Numbered from the stretch's first letter, positions 33,002-43,524 are shown. The stretch: DNA of 64,000 nucleotides from Sinohyriopsis cumingii (GCA_028554795.2 CM068825.1:151316053-151380052), one strand, 5' to 3'. The notes: generated by a model from the letters alone, not told the origin. Translations and numbers: made by a program.

Positions 33002-33890
33002 TAACACGTTTAAATTGAGAGCTGTGTATCGGTCTGATTCCTGTATTAGCATGCATCTTAAAATAGGTCATAGTGCAAGGTTAGAATGACTGACACATGA
33101 CTATGACCATCGTATATAAATGCCAGTTTATGTTTTATACATGATGCAAAATACCAGTTGGCTGGAACATTACTGTTCATTTTAGCACAATATGCATACT
33201 CGAAAACGTGTAATCATCTGTTTAAAACTTGGAATCATGTGATCAAAAGTTGGAACCGGGCGATCTCAATTTGGAATCATGTGATCAAAATTTGTAATCC
33301 TATATTGTAGACTTGTAATAATGTTTGCAACTAGCAGTCGTGTGATAAGAACTTCTAATCGTACGTGCAGACTTTTTAATCATATCTTTAAAATATTCCA
33401 TCTTGCGTTCAGAAGTAAATCTGTGTTGTACCGCTAATTTTGTTCACAATAAACAGTACATTATTCTCATAATCTAACATATTCAATTTTTGCGAGTTTA
33501 TTGCCACCATGTTCGTATCATTTGGCAACAACTAAAGCAATGGATATATATTTAAGTGTGAAAACTTGAATACCATCAGAGTGGTAGACCTCTTTTCCTC
33601 CCTTTTCAGTTCATCTCCCTCCCATGTTCAAAATTCGTGTTCGATTTACTGATTATAGGACAAGAGGTAGATAACTATCTTACGTGCAATTATTAGCAGT
33701 AGATTAAATATCTTCAAGATTTGTTAAGTATGTGAAACATTTTTTCGTGTCATAATCTCGAAATGGTGTGTGCTATCTGTGGACCTTTTTCTATACAAGA
33801 TGTTTGTAAAATGATATGTCAAATATTAATTATTTCCTTTTTAAAAAAATTTAATTTAGTACTTTGACAGTAAAAAAGAAATTCGTCGCA
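33002..33890. other. short host spacer between the two Polintons with degenerate ~30-bp repeats
   Basis: The stretch 33193-33400 repeats GGAATCATGTGATCAAAA and AACTTGTAATC-like units with heavy divergence. The rest is AT-rich with no gene visible. Only 889 bp separate the two elements. Confidence 0.6.
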
Positions 33891-34154
33891 AGTAGTGAAT
33901 GGGGACACCCTAGGGACTAGGGGACTTCCATGTTAAAAAGGGTATATCCACTCTAGGGACTATGTAAAATTTAACATAGGAGAAAAAAATATCCACTCTG
34001 GGGACTATGTAATTTCACATGGGAGAAAAAAATATCCATTCTAGGGACAAGGGGAATTTAACATGGGAATAGAGAGTGGGTCTATCTAGGGACAAGGGGA
34101 AATGGAACAGGGGAGGGACCCTATTTTAATACGGTCCCGACCTAATGGGTCTAT
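33891..34154 (+). repeat. left TIR of element 2, built of ~50-bp subrepeats
   Basis: Near-identical to the reverse complement of 49225-49488. Inside, units such as CTAGGGACTATGTAAAATTT and AACATAGGAGAAAAAAATATCC recur about four times. Related units form an array at 58.0-58.9 kb. Confidence 0.97.
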
Positions 34155-34586
34155 TGGTCTTCTTCTTGTCCTTAGGCTGTGTCTCACTGTAGGACCGTAA
34201 ATCAGGACTCTTTTGAGGCATCCTTGTCTTTCTACGCAGATCCTACGTATCCACAGACTGGTGTCTGTCCTATGGACAACTGTCCAGTTGGATCGGACAT
34301 AAATGGGTATGTCCGTCCGGAACATCATCGTTGACACAAGGGTGGAAGAGGGTACGTCGATCCACATGTTGAGGCGCCGAGAACAGGTGAATCAATGCAG
34401 TGAACTGCGCTTATTTATAGGTAGAGGTAGGATTGAAAAGGAATGAGTTTGTTGACCAATTCAAACACGCATTACAAAATTCAGTCAGCCCGCATCCAAT
34501 CCGAAGAGAGCAGTCTGTGACGTCACGTGGTCTATATAGATTCGCTAGCGCCTGTGTGCAGTCAATCTATCCGACAGTTATTCAAC
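34155..34586 (+). promoter_or_regulatory. upstream region and TATA box of the first element-2 gene
   Basis: About 430 bp without a gene. CTATATAGA (34532-34540) lies about 50 bp before the ATG at 34587 and is the likely TATA box. The palindromic TGACGTCA (CRE/ATF type) and CACGTGG just upstream (34518-34530) are common activator sites. Confidence 0.6.
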
Positions 34587-35156
34587 ATGACGGAAACTCA
34601 GAAAACGATCCATTGGGGTGCACCAGCAGTGGAGACCACCCAAGGGAACCCGGACTTACTTTCAGAAGAGGTGAATTGGGATTTTGTGGATTTTCTTACC
34701 TTGCAAGAATTTGTTCCGGAACCTTCGTCTCCTTCATTACCGCACATGGAGAATTTTAGACAGAGACAGAAAGAAGAATTGCAGAAATTTATACAACAGC
34801 AAAAGGAAGCGGAACAAGCTTTTCTCCTACAGCAACAACAGCAAGAAGAAGAGGTAAGAAAAAAACAACAACAAGAAGCAGCAGCAAAAAAACAAGGGTG
34901 TGAAAATCAAACGGTCACGGTATTGTTAGACATTTTAGTGGAGTTAAGAAGTCTGAAACAAATGTCTCAGACTTCTTTATTACGACCGAAGAGAACACGA
35001 CCTTCCCGAGCTAAACACTCCAACCCTGTGACTAAGCCTACCGTGCCACCCTTAGTGATTTCAACCAAATCATCATCATCATCATCAACAGTACGCAGTC
35101 CAGAAGTAGGCATTGGCCGTGGCAAAGGCTTAAGGCAGTTAAAGTTGATTGCTTAA
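34587..35156 (+). CDS. Gln-rich coiled-coil protein with histone-type mRNA 3' end, 189 aa
   Basis: The ATG at 34587 (MTETQKTIHW) is preferred over earlier in-frame codons because it lies about 50 bp after the TATA box. Residues about 55-110 form a Gln/Glu-rich helix (RQRQKEELQKFIQQQKEAE), then a short hydrophobic helix (VTVLLDILVELRSLK), a basic patch (RPKRTRPSRAK), a Ser run and a Gly/Arg/Lys tail (GIGRGKGLRQLK). Not recognised. It could be a nucleic-acid-binding or virion-core protein. It is the first gene after the left TIR and ends 22 bp before a histone-like stem-loop, the same 3' end as three genes near the right TIR. Confidence 0.65.
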   Translation: MTETQKTIHWGAPAVETTQGNPDLLSEEVNWDFVDFLTLQEFVPEPSSPSLPHMENFRQRQKEELQKFIQQQKEAEQAFLLQQQQQEEEVRKKQQQEAAAKKQGCENQTVTVLLDILVELRSLKQMSQTSLLRPKRTRPSRAKHSNPVTKPTVPPLVISTKSSSSSSTVRSPEVGIGRGKGLRQLKLIA

Positions 35157-35178
35157 ACTCACCCCTACACCGAAAAAA

Positions 35179-35218
35179 GGCCCTTTTCAGGGCCACCCAC
35201 ATTTCTCGAAAAGAGATA
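35179..35218 (+). terminator. histone-type 3' stem-loop and purine-rich downstream element, copy 1
   Basis: GGCCCTTTTCAGGGCC (35179-35194) forms a perfect 6-bp stem with a UUUC loop. It is preceded by AAAA and followed by ACCCAC, then CTCGAAAAGAGATAG after 11 bases. This is the layout of replication-dependent histone mRNA 3' ends (stem-loop, ACCCA, histone downstream element). It starts 22 bases after the stop codon. Known role: binding by SLBP and cleavage directed by U7 snRNP, giving an mRNA without poly(A). Use by this gene is inferred. Confidence 0.8.
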
Positions 35219-35425
35219 GACTTTCAATTGCCAATAACTCAAAAAAAAAATTCCCCTATAGTACGTGTTTATGAGTGTGTGAGTGTACGTTCTTATTTTA
35301 AAATCAAAACCCTAAGACACTTACCTTTTTATACCTAATTTATTCTTTTATAAATATTTACAATCCAATTCACAATTCACAACATAGCACTTTAAAAAGT
35401 TCATAGACTTCTTCTGTCTTATTGT

Positions 35426-35870
35426 TTAGTCTCTCTGCTTTTTAAATTTCTTCACCGTCACATTCTTTTCCTCCTCTTCCTCCTCACTTTCTTCCCTTCT
35501 TCTTTTCTTCTCCTGTTTCTTTTTCTTTACCTGGCTGCTTTCTTCCTCTGAAGAATCCCTCTCTTCTTCTGAAGAATCCCTATTTTCTTCTGACTCTCTT
35601 GTTTCTTTTTTGGGCAATCTGGAGACCAGTGTCCTTTTTCTTGACAATAATAACAGGTGTCTTGACTTCTGTCTTTTCTAGCCCCTTTTTTCCTTTTTGA
35701 CGGTCTGGACACTCTGAAGACCAATGCCCTTTCTTCTGACAGATATAGCAAGTATCTTCACTTTTATCTCGAAAAGAAGGAGAGTAGTCCGAAGGCTGGT
35801 CTGAAGAAAATTTTCTAATGACCCCTCGCAAAGCTCTGATGAAACGTTCGATCTGGGTAGTCTCTTCCAT
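35426..35870 (-). pseudogene. double CCHC zinc-knuckle protein, two frameshifts
   Basis: Starts MEETTQIERFIRALRGVIRK at 35870. The first knuckle CYICQKKGHWSSEC and the second CYYCQEKGHWSPDC both fit C-x2-C-x4-H-x4-C, the nucleocapsid-type knuckle. They lie in different frames, with a shift near 35700, and a second shift near 35610 leads into an acidic/basic tail (SSEEERDSSEEESSQ, then KKKKQEKKRRR) to the stop at 35426. Such knuckles bind single-stranded nucleic acid. AATAAA on the minus strand near 35340 could be its poly(A) signal. Nearly identical second knuckles suggest an internal duplication. Confidence 0.75.
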
Positions 35871-36004
35871 CGTTCTACTCGGTTTGAGAGTGAAATGAAT
35901 AGTGAAAGGACAAGACACACACCCTTTTATATACGCTGGTCTGCCATGACTATAAATTAGTCTATGGTGTTTAAACTTTAGTCATTTGACGTTTTGCACT
36001 CAAG
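35871..36004. promoter_or_regulatory. divergent promoter between zinc-knuckle gene and PolB
   Basis: On the minus strand, CGTATATAAAAGGG (about 35922-35935) lies about 55 bp before the zinc-knuckle ATG. On the plus strand, CTATAAATTA (35950-35959) lies about 46 bp before the PolB ATG. Both are good TATA boxes, so two back-to-back promoters occupy 134 bp. Confidence 0.7.
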
Positions 36005-39000
36005 ATGAAACGATCCAATTCATTTGAGAAGAAAGAAGAAGAAAGTAAGAGGCAGAAACGTGATCTATCGCCTCGTACCAGGGCTGAAGTCTTGGCACAA
36101 ATTCATGCCAGTGATTTTGAAGAAGACATGAGTGAACCAGAATCCAAACCCTCTAAACAAAGTTCACCACCCTTAGTCAACCCTGAAAAGTACTATTCCA
36201 TTCGAGAGACGGAAAAGCGCTCCTCTAGAAAATTTAGAACCACGGCTTACAAATACACGGTGAAGTTTAAAGATTTCCAGGCTGAAGTACCGTTAGAGAA
36301 AGCAGAAGGGTTAATCACTGGGGTGTGGGATTCCTTGCTTACCACACTCAAGCGACAATGTCAACCCAAAGAAGACGATCGCTTGAGACTTTCCATACAA
36401 CACGACGGTTTGAAATCCCCTGTTTGGATCGAGTTTAGCAGCCCTGCAGAATTGACCGCTTCCAAAGTCATGGACAAGATTCAACACATACAACAATCCA
36501 ATGACCAGTTTGATATCACCGATGGAAAAGCCACACTGGACATGACCCACGTCTCTCCTCCTCAAGGGACTGGCCGCAAAAAGGTCTTATTGTTGGACGG
36601 CCTTCGTAACACCAAAACAAGCCTCGTCCGAATTAACAACCCTCAAGACCAGATGTGTTTAGCCAGGGCTATCGTGGTGGGACGAACCCATGCCAACAAG
36701 AACGACACGGTAGAATGGAAAAGAGAATGGGAGAACATCCGAAAATCGAACCGAGCCAAACAACGAAACGAAGAAGAACTTCTGTTACAACAAACAGGCT
36801 TGTCCAAAGATTCACCCTGTGGCATTCCTGAGATGCAAAAATTGCAAGATACCCTAGCTCCACGATACACCTTGAAAGTGCACCCTCAAGGAGTGCGTGG
36901 GCCTCTGTTGTTTCGAGGCCAAGATTTTAAGGACGGAAAATACATTCACCTTTATCATCACGATGAACATTTCGATACAATTACCAGTATCACTGGATTC
37001 CTGGGATACAAATATTACTGTGAGAAATGTGACCGTGGTTATAATAATCGAGAACAGCACAAACATTGTGGATCGAAATGCTTAGGATGTTTGGCCTCTC
37101 AACCCTGTTTGAGCGAAGGGTAAGAACCAATGCATTGTCCTGCTTGTCTGCGCACGTTTGTCAGCCCTGCCTGTTACCAACAACATCTGAAGACGCAAGG
37201 TTAACATAAGAAATGCGCTTGTCAACTGCTGAGATTGTGCCTCACGTGTGGACAAGGCATACGTACCAATAGTGCCAAGGCACACGTATGTCGAGGAAAG
37301 AAAAAATGTCACATTTGTCATCACATCGTGGACTTGGAACACCAATGATACGTACAAAAATACCAACCCCAACCAGAGAATGAGGACGGTCACAAGAAGA
37401 AAGACAATTTCATCTTTTTCGATTTCGAATGCATGCAAGAGACCGGCATTCACATTCCTAATTTCTGCGTGACTCATCGAGCGTGCGAGAAGTGTATTCA
37501 AGAACCTATCTTCAGTCATTGCCCTCACTGCAGCAAAATTCCTGGAGGGCGTGAAAAAATCTTTCGAGGACCAAAGACGCTAGATGATTTTGCCAAATGG
37601 GTCTATGACCCCATCGACAAGACGTGGAGCAAAGAGGACATCGAACGTTACGGAGATTGTCATCGTCATGCCACGGTGATGGCTCACAATTTCTCCGGAT
37701 ACGATGGACAGTTTCTTCTCAGATACTATACGGAACAAGGCACCGAGCGTCCTAAAGTGACTTTGAACGGAGCCAAAATCATTTTCATGCAAGTGGGACA
37801 AGTACAGTTTAAAGATTCGATGAGCTACAGGGCCATGCCTTTGAGCCGAATGCCTAAAACATTTGGAATGACAGAAATGGCTAAAGGGTATTTTCCACAC
37901 TTTTTCAATACCGAAGCCGATCAACACGCCGTTCCACCCCATTTACCTGAGGTTCACTATTACGACCCCGACAACATGCGTACCGAACAACGAGAAGCTT
38001 TCTACGCTTGGTACCAGTCTAACGCCTCCGACCCTTTCGACTTTCAGGAAGAAATGGTAAAGTATTGTCGTTCCGACGTGGACATTTTACGGCGTTGCTG
38101 TGGAAAATTTCGAGAACTGTTCATGGAACACGGAGGGGTCGATCCTTTGAAAGAAGCTTGCACCATTGCCAAATCGTGTTCCTTAGTGTACCGCCAACGA
38201 TTCATGCCTGAAAACACTGTGGCTGTCATAAGTCCTCAAACGACCAACTATGTCAAACGTCAATACTCGGTCAAAGCCCTACGCTGGTTACATTACTTGT
38301 GCGACAAGGAAGACAAGTGGATTCGGCATGCCCGCAACGGAGGTGGCGAAAAGACCATCGGAACGCATTCGGTCGATGGCTGGGACTTAGAAAACCCCAA
38401 GATCGTGTACGAGTTTAACGGTTGCTTATTTCACGCATGCTCCGTCTGTTACCCTGATTGTAGCACTAGAAATCAGTTTTTACAACGGACCATCGAAGAC
38501 TTGTACCAGGACACTTGTCAGCGACGCCTAAAGTTAGAACAGGAAGGATACCAAGTGGTGGATATGTGGGAACACGAATACGATCACCTTTTGAAAATCG
38601 ATCCCGAGTTTAAACGCCTCGTGGAAAGCTACCAGTTCATGGACCCCCTGAACCCAAGGGATAGTTTGTACGGAGGAAGGACCAATGCCACCTGTTTGCT
38701 GTACGAAGCCGACGAAGAGAAAGGAGAAGAAATCAAATACTTGGACGTGTGTTCGCTGTATCCCTACGTGTGCAAATATTGTCGCTTTCCTGCAGGACAC
38801 CCGCAATTGTTCACCGAACACATCGACCTGAAAAACATTCGACAATACGAAGGCTTGATCAAGTACAAAGTTTTGCCTCCCACGAACCTATACCATCCCG
38901 TTTTACCTCACCATTGCCAAGGCAAACTGATGTTTCCTTTGTGTCGTACTTGTGCTGAAACGTGCAACCAAGATCAACCTTGTCAGCACACCCAGGAAGA

Positions 39001-40046
39001 ACGGGCCTTGACAGGGACGTGGGTCAGTGTAGAATTGTTCAAAGCTCTGGACATGGGATACCAACTGTTAGAAGTGTACGAAATTTGCCACTTTCCCAAG
39101 ACACAACAATACCACAAGGGTGACCCCACTCAGAAAGGCTTTTTCGCAGACTACGTGGATGCCTTTTGGAAACTGAAGCAAGAAGCCAGTGGCTATCCTT
39201 CCTGGTGTCACACTCCCGAAGACCAAAAGACATTCAAAGAGAAATACTGTGAACAAGAAGGCATCACTTTAGATCACATCGAGAAAAACGAAGGCAGGCG
39301 ATCGTTTGCCAAAGTGATGTTAAATTGCTTGTGGGGTAAAATGGCACAACGACCGTGTTTACCCAAGACGGAATATTTGACAGAACCTTCCCGCTACTTC
39401 CAGATGATTCACGACAAAACCAAATGCATGAAACACGTGGACGTCGTTCGCGAGGATTTGATCTTGGTCAATTACGAAGAAGATCTGGACTTTGTACAAG
39501 ACGACCCCTTTGGAAATGTCATCATTGCGGCTTACGTGACAGCTCATGCTCGCTAAAAATTGTACGAAGCTTTAGAACTGTTAGGGGAACGTGTCCTGTA
39601 CTTTGACACGGACAGTTGCATTTACATCCATCACCCGAGTCAACAGCACCCTGACATTGAAGGAGACCGTTTAGGAGCCTGGACAGACGAGCACCCCGAC
39701 GATAATATTCTAAGTTTCGCCAGTGGTGGTCCTAACAATAACGGTTACGAATACCGAGACAAACAAGAAGTGCACACGACGTATAAAGTGAAAGGATTGA
39801 CTCTGAATTATCGTACCAGTTGAGTGGTGAACTTTGGCGTATTGAAAGAAGCTTTGCAGTCTAGAGTAGATGAACACTTTAAAGTGACAACCGAATCAAC
39901 ACAACAAGATTGTACGTTTACCCACTCACCACATCGTCAGTCGACCCTTGGAAAAAGTCTATCAAATCGTGTACCAGAAGCGAGTGCGACTTCCCATTCA
40001 TTTTACCTTACCGTATGGACACGTCGGTATTGGTCTGTATATATAA
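36005..40046 (+). pseudogene. family B DNA polymerase (Polinton pPolB), five in-frame stops
   Basis: The frame starts MKRSNSFEKKEEESKRQKRD and runs about 1,300 codons in one frame, broken only by stops at 37121, 37202, 37346, 39554 and 39821, then a frameshift near 39920 before the end. A Cys/His-rich block (CEKCDRGYNNREQH and later CxxC pairs) at about residues 335-440 is zinc-binding. Exonuclease motifs follow (FFDFECMQ near 37417, NFSGYDGQFLL near 37690). Polymerase motifs A (LDVCSLYPYV, ~38742), B (KVMLNCLWGKM, ~39310) and C (YFDTDSCIY, ~39600) are all intact. The enzyme would replicate the element by protein priming. The last codons overlap the TATA box of the BIR gene. Confidence 0.92.
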
Positions 40047-40052
40047 AGGAAC
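40035..40052 (+). promoter_or_regulatory. TATA box of the BIR gene, overlapping the PolB stop
   Basis: CTGTATATATAAAGGAACC lies about 55 bp upstream of the ATG at 40103. The PolB stop TAA (40044-40046) is inside it. Confidence 0.75.
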
Positions 40053-40102
40053 CCTAGGCAAGATCGATAGTTCATAGTGACTACCAAGACCAAGCGAACA
40101 AG

Positions 40103-40739
40103 ATGAATACTTTCAGAGAAACACAAAACAAGTTCAGAAAGGCACAATTCAAGTTTGGGGCTTCTGAAGTGGAATGCGATTGTGAGACTTGCGATGGGAA
40201 CGATGCTGTATGCTGTGACCTTAGCGATGCCGTAAAGCATCATGGGAACTTTGTTCTCACTGCCCCTATCATGGAAAGTGATGCTGTGCGTGTCAAACCT
40301 GAGGGATTTCGAAAGCGATGCCGCTCGTCCTCTTGGACACTTTACTGGGTTTCGTTTTAAAGGTGAATGTCCACCTTCACGTCTACCTCCCTACGGATGT
40401 CATCCAGCCCTGAGCAAACTCCTGTCCATGTCACCCAACGCTCATCGAAACGAACCTGTGAAAGACGAATATTCGTTCCCTGTGCGTTTGTCGGAATACT
40501 GCGACTTTGAAAATCGTCTTCAATCGTTCAAAGGAAAATGGCCTAAGTATCTGGGAGGACCGACCCCCGAAGAATTAGCCAGAGCCGGATTTTTCTACTT
40601 GGGCGAAGGGGATAAAGTCAAGTGCTTCATTTGCGGTGTGCCACTTCACCACTGGGAACCACAAGATTCGGCCTACCTAGAACATGCTCGATGGTCACCG
40701 TATTGTCATTACTTACCCTTAGTGGGACCGAGACATTGA
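40103..40739 (+). pseudogene. BIR-domain (IAP-like) protein, one frameshift
   Basis: The first frame (40103 to about 40300) opens MNTFRETQNKFRKAQF and has a Cys-rich stretch (CDCETCDGNDAVCC). After one shift near 40290 the second frame continues to 40739. Its last 75 residues form one BIR domain: FENRLQSFKGKWP, ELARAGFFYLGEGDKVKCF, then the zinc ligands in the exact C-x2-C-x16-H-x6-C spacing. No RING finger follows. BIR proteins of cells and of several insect dsDNA viruses block apoptosis. That function here is inferred, and the frameshift means this copy cannot act as read. It has its own TATA box. Confidence 0.85.
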
Positions 40740-40750
40740 AGTAACTTACC

Positions 40751-41146
40751 ATGTCGTTGACGAAGAAGAAGAAAGCAGATTGGTTAGGAGTGAAATGATG
40801 GACATCACCGAGACCAGAATTTAAACTTCATTTCAAAAACGATATTGAATCATTACCTAAAGAACTGCAAGAGAAGATTTACAAGGAAGTTTGGCAGGGG
40901 TTTGCTAGAGTGAAATCTCAATGGGTGACTGTAGAACGTTTGTGCCGAGAAATTCACAAGAGAAAAGTGAAAAAAGTCAACCAGTGTGTTAGATTTCTCT
41001 GGGTCAGGTGTGCATTCGTCCTATTATATTACTCTAGACAGTTTACATCAAAAGAGTTTAATGAGATTCTTGGACGTTACCCTGAATGGCAGTGGCCAGA
41101 AATTACTCACTATGTGGATTACTTTTGCTCTAGGAGAGGATTGTGA
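40751..41146 (+). pseudogene. F-box-like protein 1, one in-frame stop
   Basis: Starts MSLTKKKKADWLGVK at 40751 and meets TGA at 40796-40798; the same frame then stays open to 41146. The segment ESLPKELQEKIYKEVWQ resembles the first helix of an F-box (LP-x-EL...I). The remaining part (VQCVRFLWVRCAF-like, WQWPEITHYVDYF) is unassigned. F-box proteins recruit substrates to SCF ubiquitin ligases, so a role in host manipulation is possible but only inferred. It is a tandem neighbour of a similar gene. Confidence 0.5.
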
Positions 41147-41167
41147 ATTGTACGGACTGACCTATTC

Positions 41168-41659
41168 ATGGATACTTTACAAGAGAACATTCGTGCTTTG
41201 CCTGTGGAGTTGAGAGAACGCATTTACCGAGAGCTGGTCAAAATACAAGTCAAACGTAAAGAACAATTGCATCCGTTACGTCACCAGATCTTTAACCACT
41301 GGTACCTGAATGGTATAAGAGGACTGATTCGTCAGAAATTGTTTCAGTGGTCAGACCTTGTTCATCACTTTCAGTTAGTGAATGAACTAAATGTTCGTAA
41401 TTTTGGTTACTTCGAGATTCACCTAGAGCAACGTATTGAGGAAGACGAATTAAAGGATTACCAACATATTTTACATGGAATCTTCGTAGCGGAAGACGAA
41501 ACATCTAGACAAACTCTGAAGTGTAGGTTACAGTATGCAAGATTTAGATTCCCTACTGGAGAACGAAGATGTCTAGTTAGAAATTACCTTTATTGCTTCC
41601 GAAATAAAGAGACTATAAAATCAGGAATTCATGCCACGGCTTATGTCACAAGTGATTGA
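41168..41659 (+). CDS. F-box-like protein 2, 163 aa
   Basis: An open frame starting MDTLQENIRALPVELRERIY. The ALPVELRERIYRELVKIQ helix matches the equivalent part of the gene just upstream, so the two are probably tandem paralogues. The rest is helical with many aromatic residues (NHWYLNGIRGLI, NFGYFEIHLEQRI). The F-box assignment rests on about 20 residues only. Its end overlaps the start of the next gene by 29 bp. Confidence 0.5.
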   Translation: MDTLQENIRALPVELRERIYRELVKIQVKRKEQLHPLRHQIFNHWYLNGIRGLIRQKLFQWSDLVHHFQLVNELNVRNFGYFEIHLEQRIEEDELKDYQHILHGIFVAEDETSRQTLKCRLQYARFRFPTGERRCLVRNYLYCFRNKETIKSGIHATAYVTSD

Positions 41660-42239
41660 ACAGATTCCGTGGAAGGAACTCAACGACCATATTCAAACCG
41701 TGGATCATTACCATCAATTATTACAAGAACTGTACCATTCAATTTGGGTCGACAAGTGGTGTGTCTTAGTGACTTGTTTTCTGGGATTTCGTTTACCAGC
41801 CGATTCCTTGTGGACTCTTTACGAACAGTACTTACCACCCCAATGGCCTTAAATGGTCACGAAAGACTCCTTTTGCTCAAAGCCATGCGTTTTCATCTGG
41901 ATACTTCTCAACCTCAACAGGAAAAAAAGATTCGTCAACTTTTAGCTACCGAAGACGTGTATGACGATGTGTGTGTAGCTTGTGACTTACACTCCCATTG
42001 GACAGATGTGCGTGACTGGAAAAAAGGGGGTTTTGAGGCTTGGACCCAAGAAGTGGCACAGTATGCACGAGAGTTGTTCAAGGAAAAAAGTTACTTTTCA
42101 ACCTGTGTTAGTGACAGTGCCAGAAGAACCCGTCACCCAGGACAGGACTCTCGTGGACATGCCTGAAAGACCCTGTCGGGAGGACACTTGTGCGACCTTA
42201 CCCCCTATAGAACTGGTCAGAACATTACCCAAAACATGA
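41631..42239 (+). pseudogene. unknown protein, two frameshifts
   Basis: Three frame segments follow one another: 41631-41852 (MPRLMSQVIEQIPWKELNDH, ending YLPPQWP), about 41850-42098 (LLLLKAMRFHLDTSQPQQEK), and about 42098-42239 (VPEEPVTQDRTLVDMPERP, ending LPPIELVRTLPKT). I do not recognise it. It lies between the F-box-like pair and the capsid cluster. Confidence 0.45.
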
Positions 42240-42284
42240 CAAGATTTACAGAAACAACCCTTGTGGGTGTGATGTGGAGAACGT

Positions 42285-42593
42285 ATGCCTAAAACGCAAA
42301 TCGTCTTTTTCTGCCAAATCTTCGTGGTGTATTGTGTCATCGGTGCAGCCATTGCCAATTTGAGTTTCCAACAAGGAGACAAACAATTGTGGACCATTTT
42401 ATTGAGCAGTTGCATCGGTTACCTGCTTCCCAATCCCTCCCTGAAATTCTCTTCCAACGGGAACAACGGGAACCTTGTGTCCAGTGCCAGTGTCTGTCAC
42501 CACTCCAATAACAACAACAACCCTATTTTGGGCGGAGACACGGCCCTGACGTCCAGTAACCCCTCGGACAGCCACAGAACTCTGGAATTATGA
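42285..42593 (+). CDS. small membrane protein, 102 aa
   Basis: Two hydrophobic helices: IVFFCQIFVVYCVIGAAIAN (a signal-anchor-like first helix) and LWTILLSSCIGYLLPNPSLK. The C-terminal half is Asn/Ser-rich and polar. The KQLWTILLSS...GYLLPNP block is, from memory, recurrent in small proteins beside Polinton capsid genes. The stop overlaps the penton start codon in ATGA. A role in the virion membrane or in egress is a guess. Confidence 0.65.
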   Translation: MPKTQIVFFCQIFVVYCVIGAAIANLSFQQGDKQLWTILLSSCIGYLLPNPSLKFSSNGNNGNLVSSASVCHHSNNNNNPILGGDTALTSSNPSDSHRTLEL

Positions 42594-43521
42594 GTCACCA
42601 AAACCAATTTTACTTAACCTTACCCAGTGACAGTTCCATGGAGGTGTTTCCCAAGAACACCTTGTGCTGTTACACGGCCAAATTACCTCAGACCATCCCA
42701 TTAGATCACGAAGCCCATTGGGAAGTGGCTTTAGTAGAAATCATTCACCCAACCCAAGTCCTCAATGTCCTTCCGAATCAAAATAAATTTGATGTGGAAG
42801 TTCATGACGAACAATTGCAACAGTACTTGGATACGTATGGCAAATATGACAAGAAAACCCCTGGCACAAAAAATCAAAAGTACACCACCTATCACTTGTT
42901 CATTCCTCCAGGCTATTATTTTAATGGTCAACATTTGGTGAGCACCATAACCTCGAGGTTTAATGTCGTGTTTCTGAAAGCTTTGGAAAGTGTCAAAAAA
43001 GTGTCACCATGGAATACCACAAAGCAGCTCGTCCCTTCTTGATGAAATTTGACGGGAGTAAAATCGTGTCCATTTTATTTTGTCCTGAATTGTTTGGCAT
43101 GTTGGGCGGAGACATGGACATGAGAATGGCCATGCTCAAGAAAAACGAATTACCAATCATTTACGACAACGAGTCTTTTAGCAAGTTATTTCGTGCCCCG
43201 GTAGAACTGAACCAAGGACTGAATCTGATGTTTGTGTACTCCGATGTGGTGGAGTATAACGTGGTGGGACACACCTCCGTACCGTTACTGCGTGTCATTC
43301 CTTTCAAAGTGGATTCTGCCACTAACGCTGACGAGGAAAGTGGAAACACTTACCACGTTCACCGCGAATTTGTACATCCTCACTATTTGCCTGTCAGCAA
43401 GTCGTATTTGGACACGGTCAACATTGCTATAAAATGAGATCTGGGACAAAATATTCCATTCAGCAAAGGAAAAGTCACGGTGAAACTCCATTTTCGAAAA
43501 CGGTTCTCTCACGACTCGTAA
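42590..43521 (+). pseudogene. minor capsid (penton-like) protein, frameshift plus in-frame stop
   Basis: The first part (42590-43015) starts MSHQNQFYLTLPSDSSMEVF, with HWEVALVEIIHPTQVLNV, the standard opening of Polinton pentons. After a frameshift near 43015 it continues with VSILFCPELFGMLGG and LMFVYSDVVEYNVVGHT. A TGA at 43435-43437 interrupts, then the same frame runs on with KGKVTVKLHFRKRF to the true end at 43521. The final LHFR-like strand is a family hallmark, so the TGA is read as nonsense. It would form the capsid vertices with the neighbouring major capsid protein. Confidence 0.8.
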
Positions 43522-43524
43522 GTC

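Noticed and set aside
34086..34367. Minus-strand 93-residue ORF next to the left TIR of element 2
   Set aside because: Part lies in the TIR, no domain is visible, and the other TIR copy does not keep the frame.
35426..35751. Programmed frameshifting in the zinc-knuckle gene
   Set aside because: No classic slippery heptamer with a structure was seen at the shifts, and two shifts would be needed. Decay is simpler.
36005..40046. Reassigned stop codons (alternative genetic code) to explain PolB
   Set aside because: TAA and TGA both occur in frame, yet the intact neighbouring genes end normally at TAA, TAG and TGA, and the organism is an animal with the standard nuclear code.
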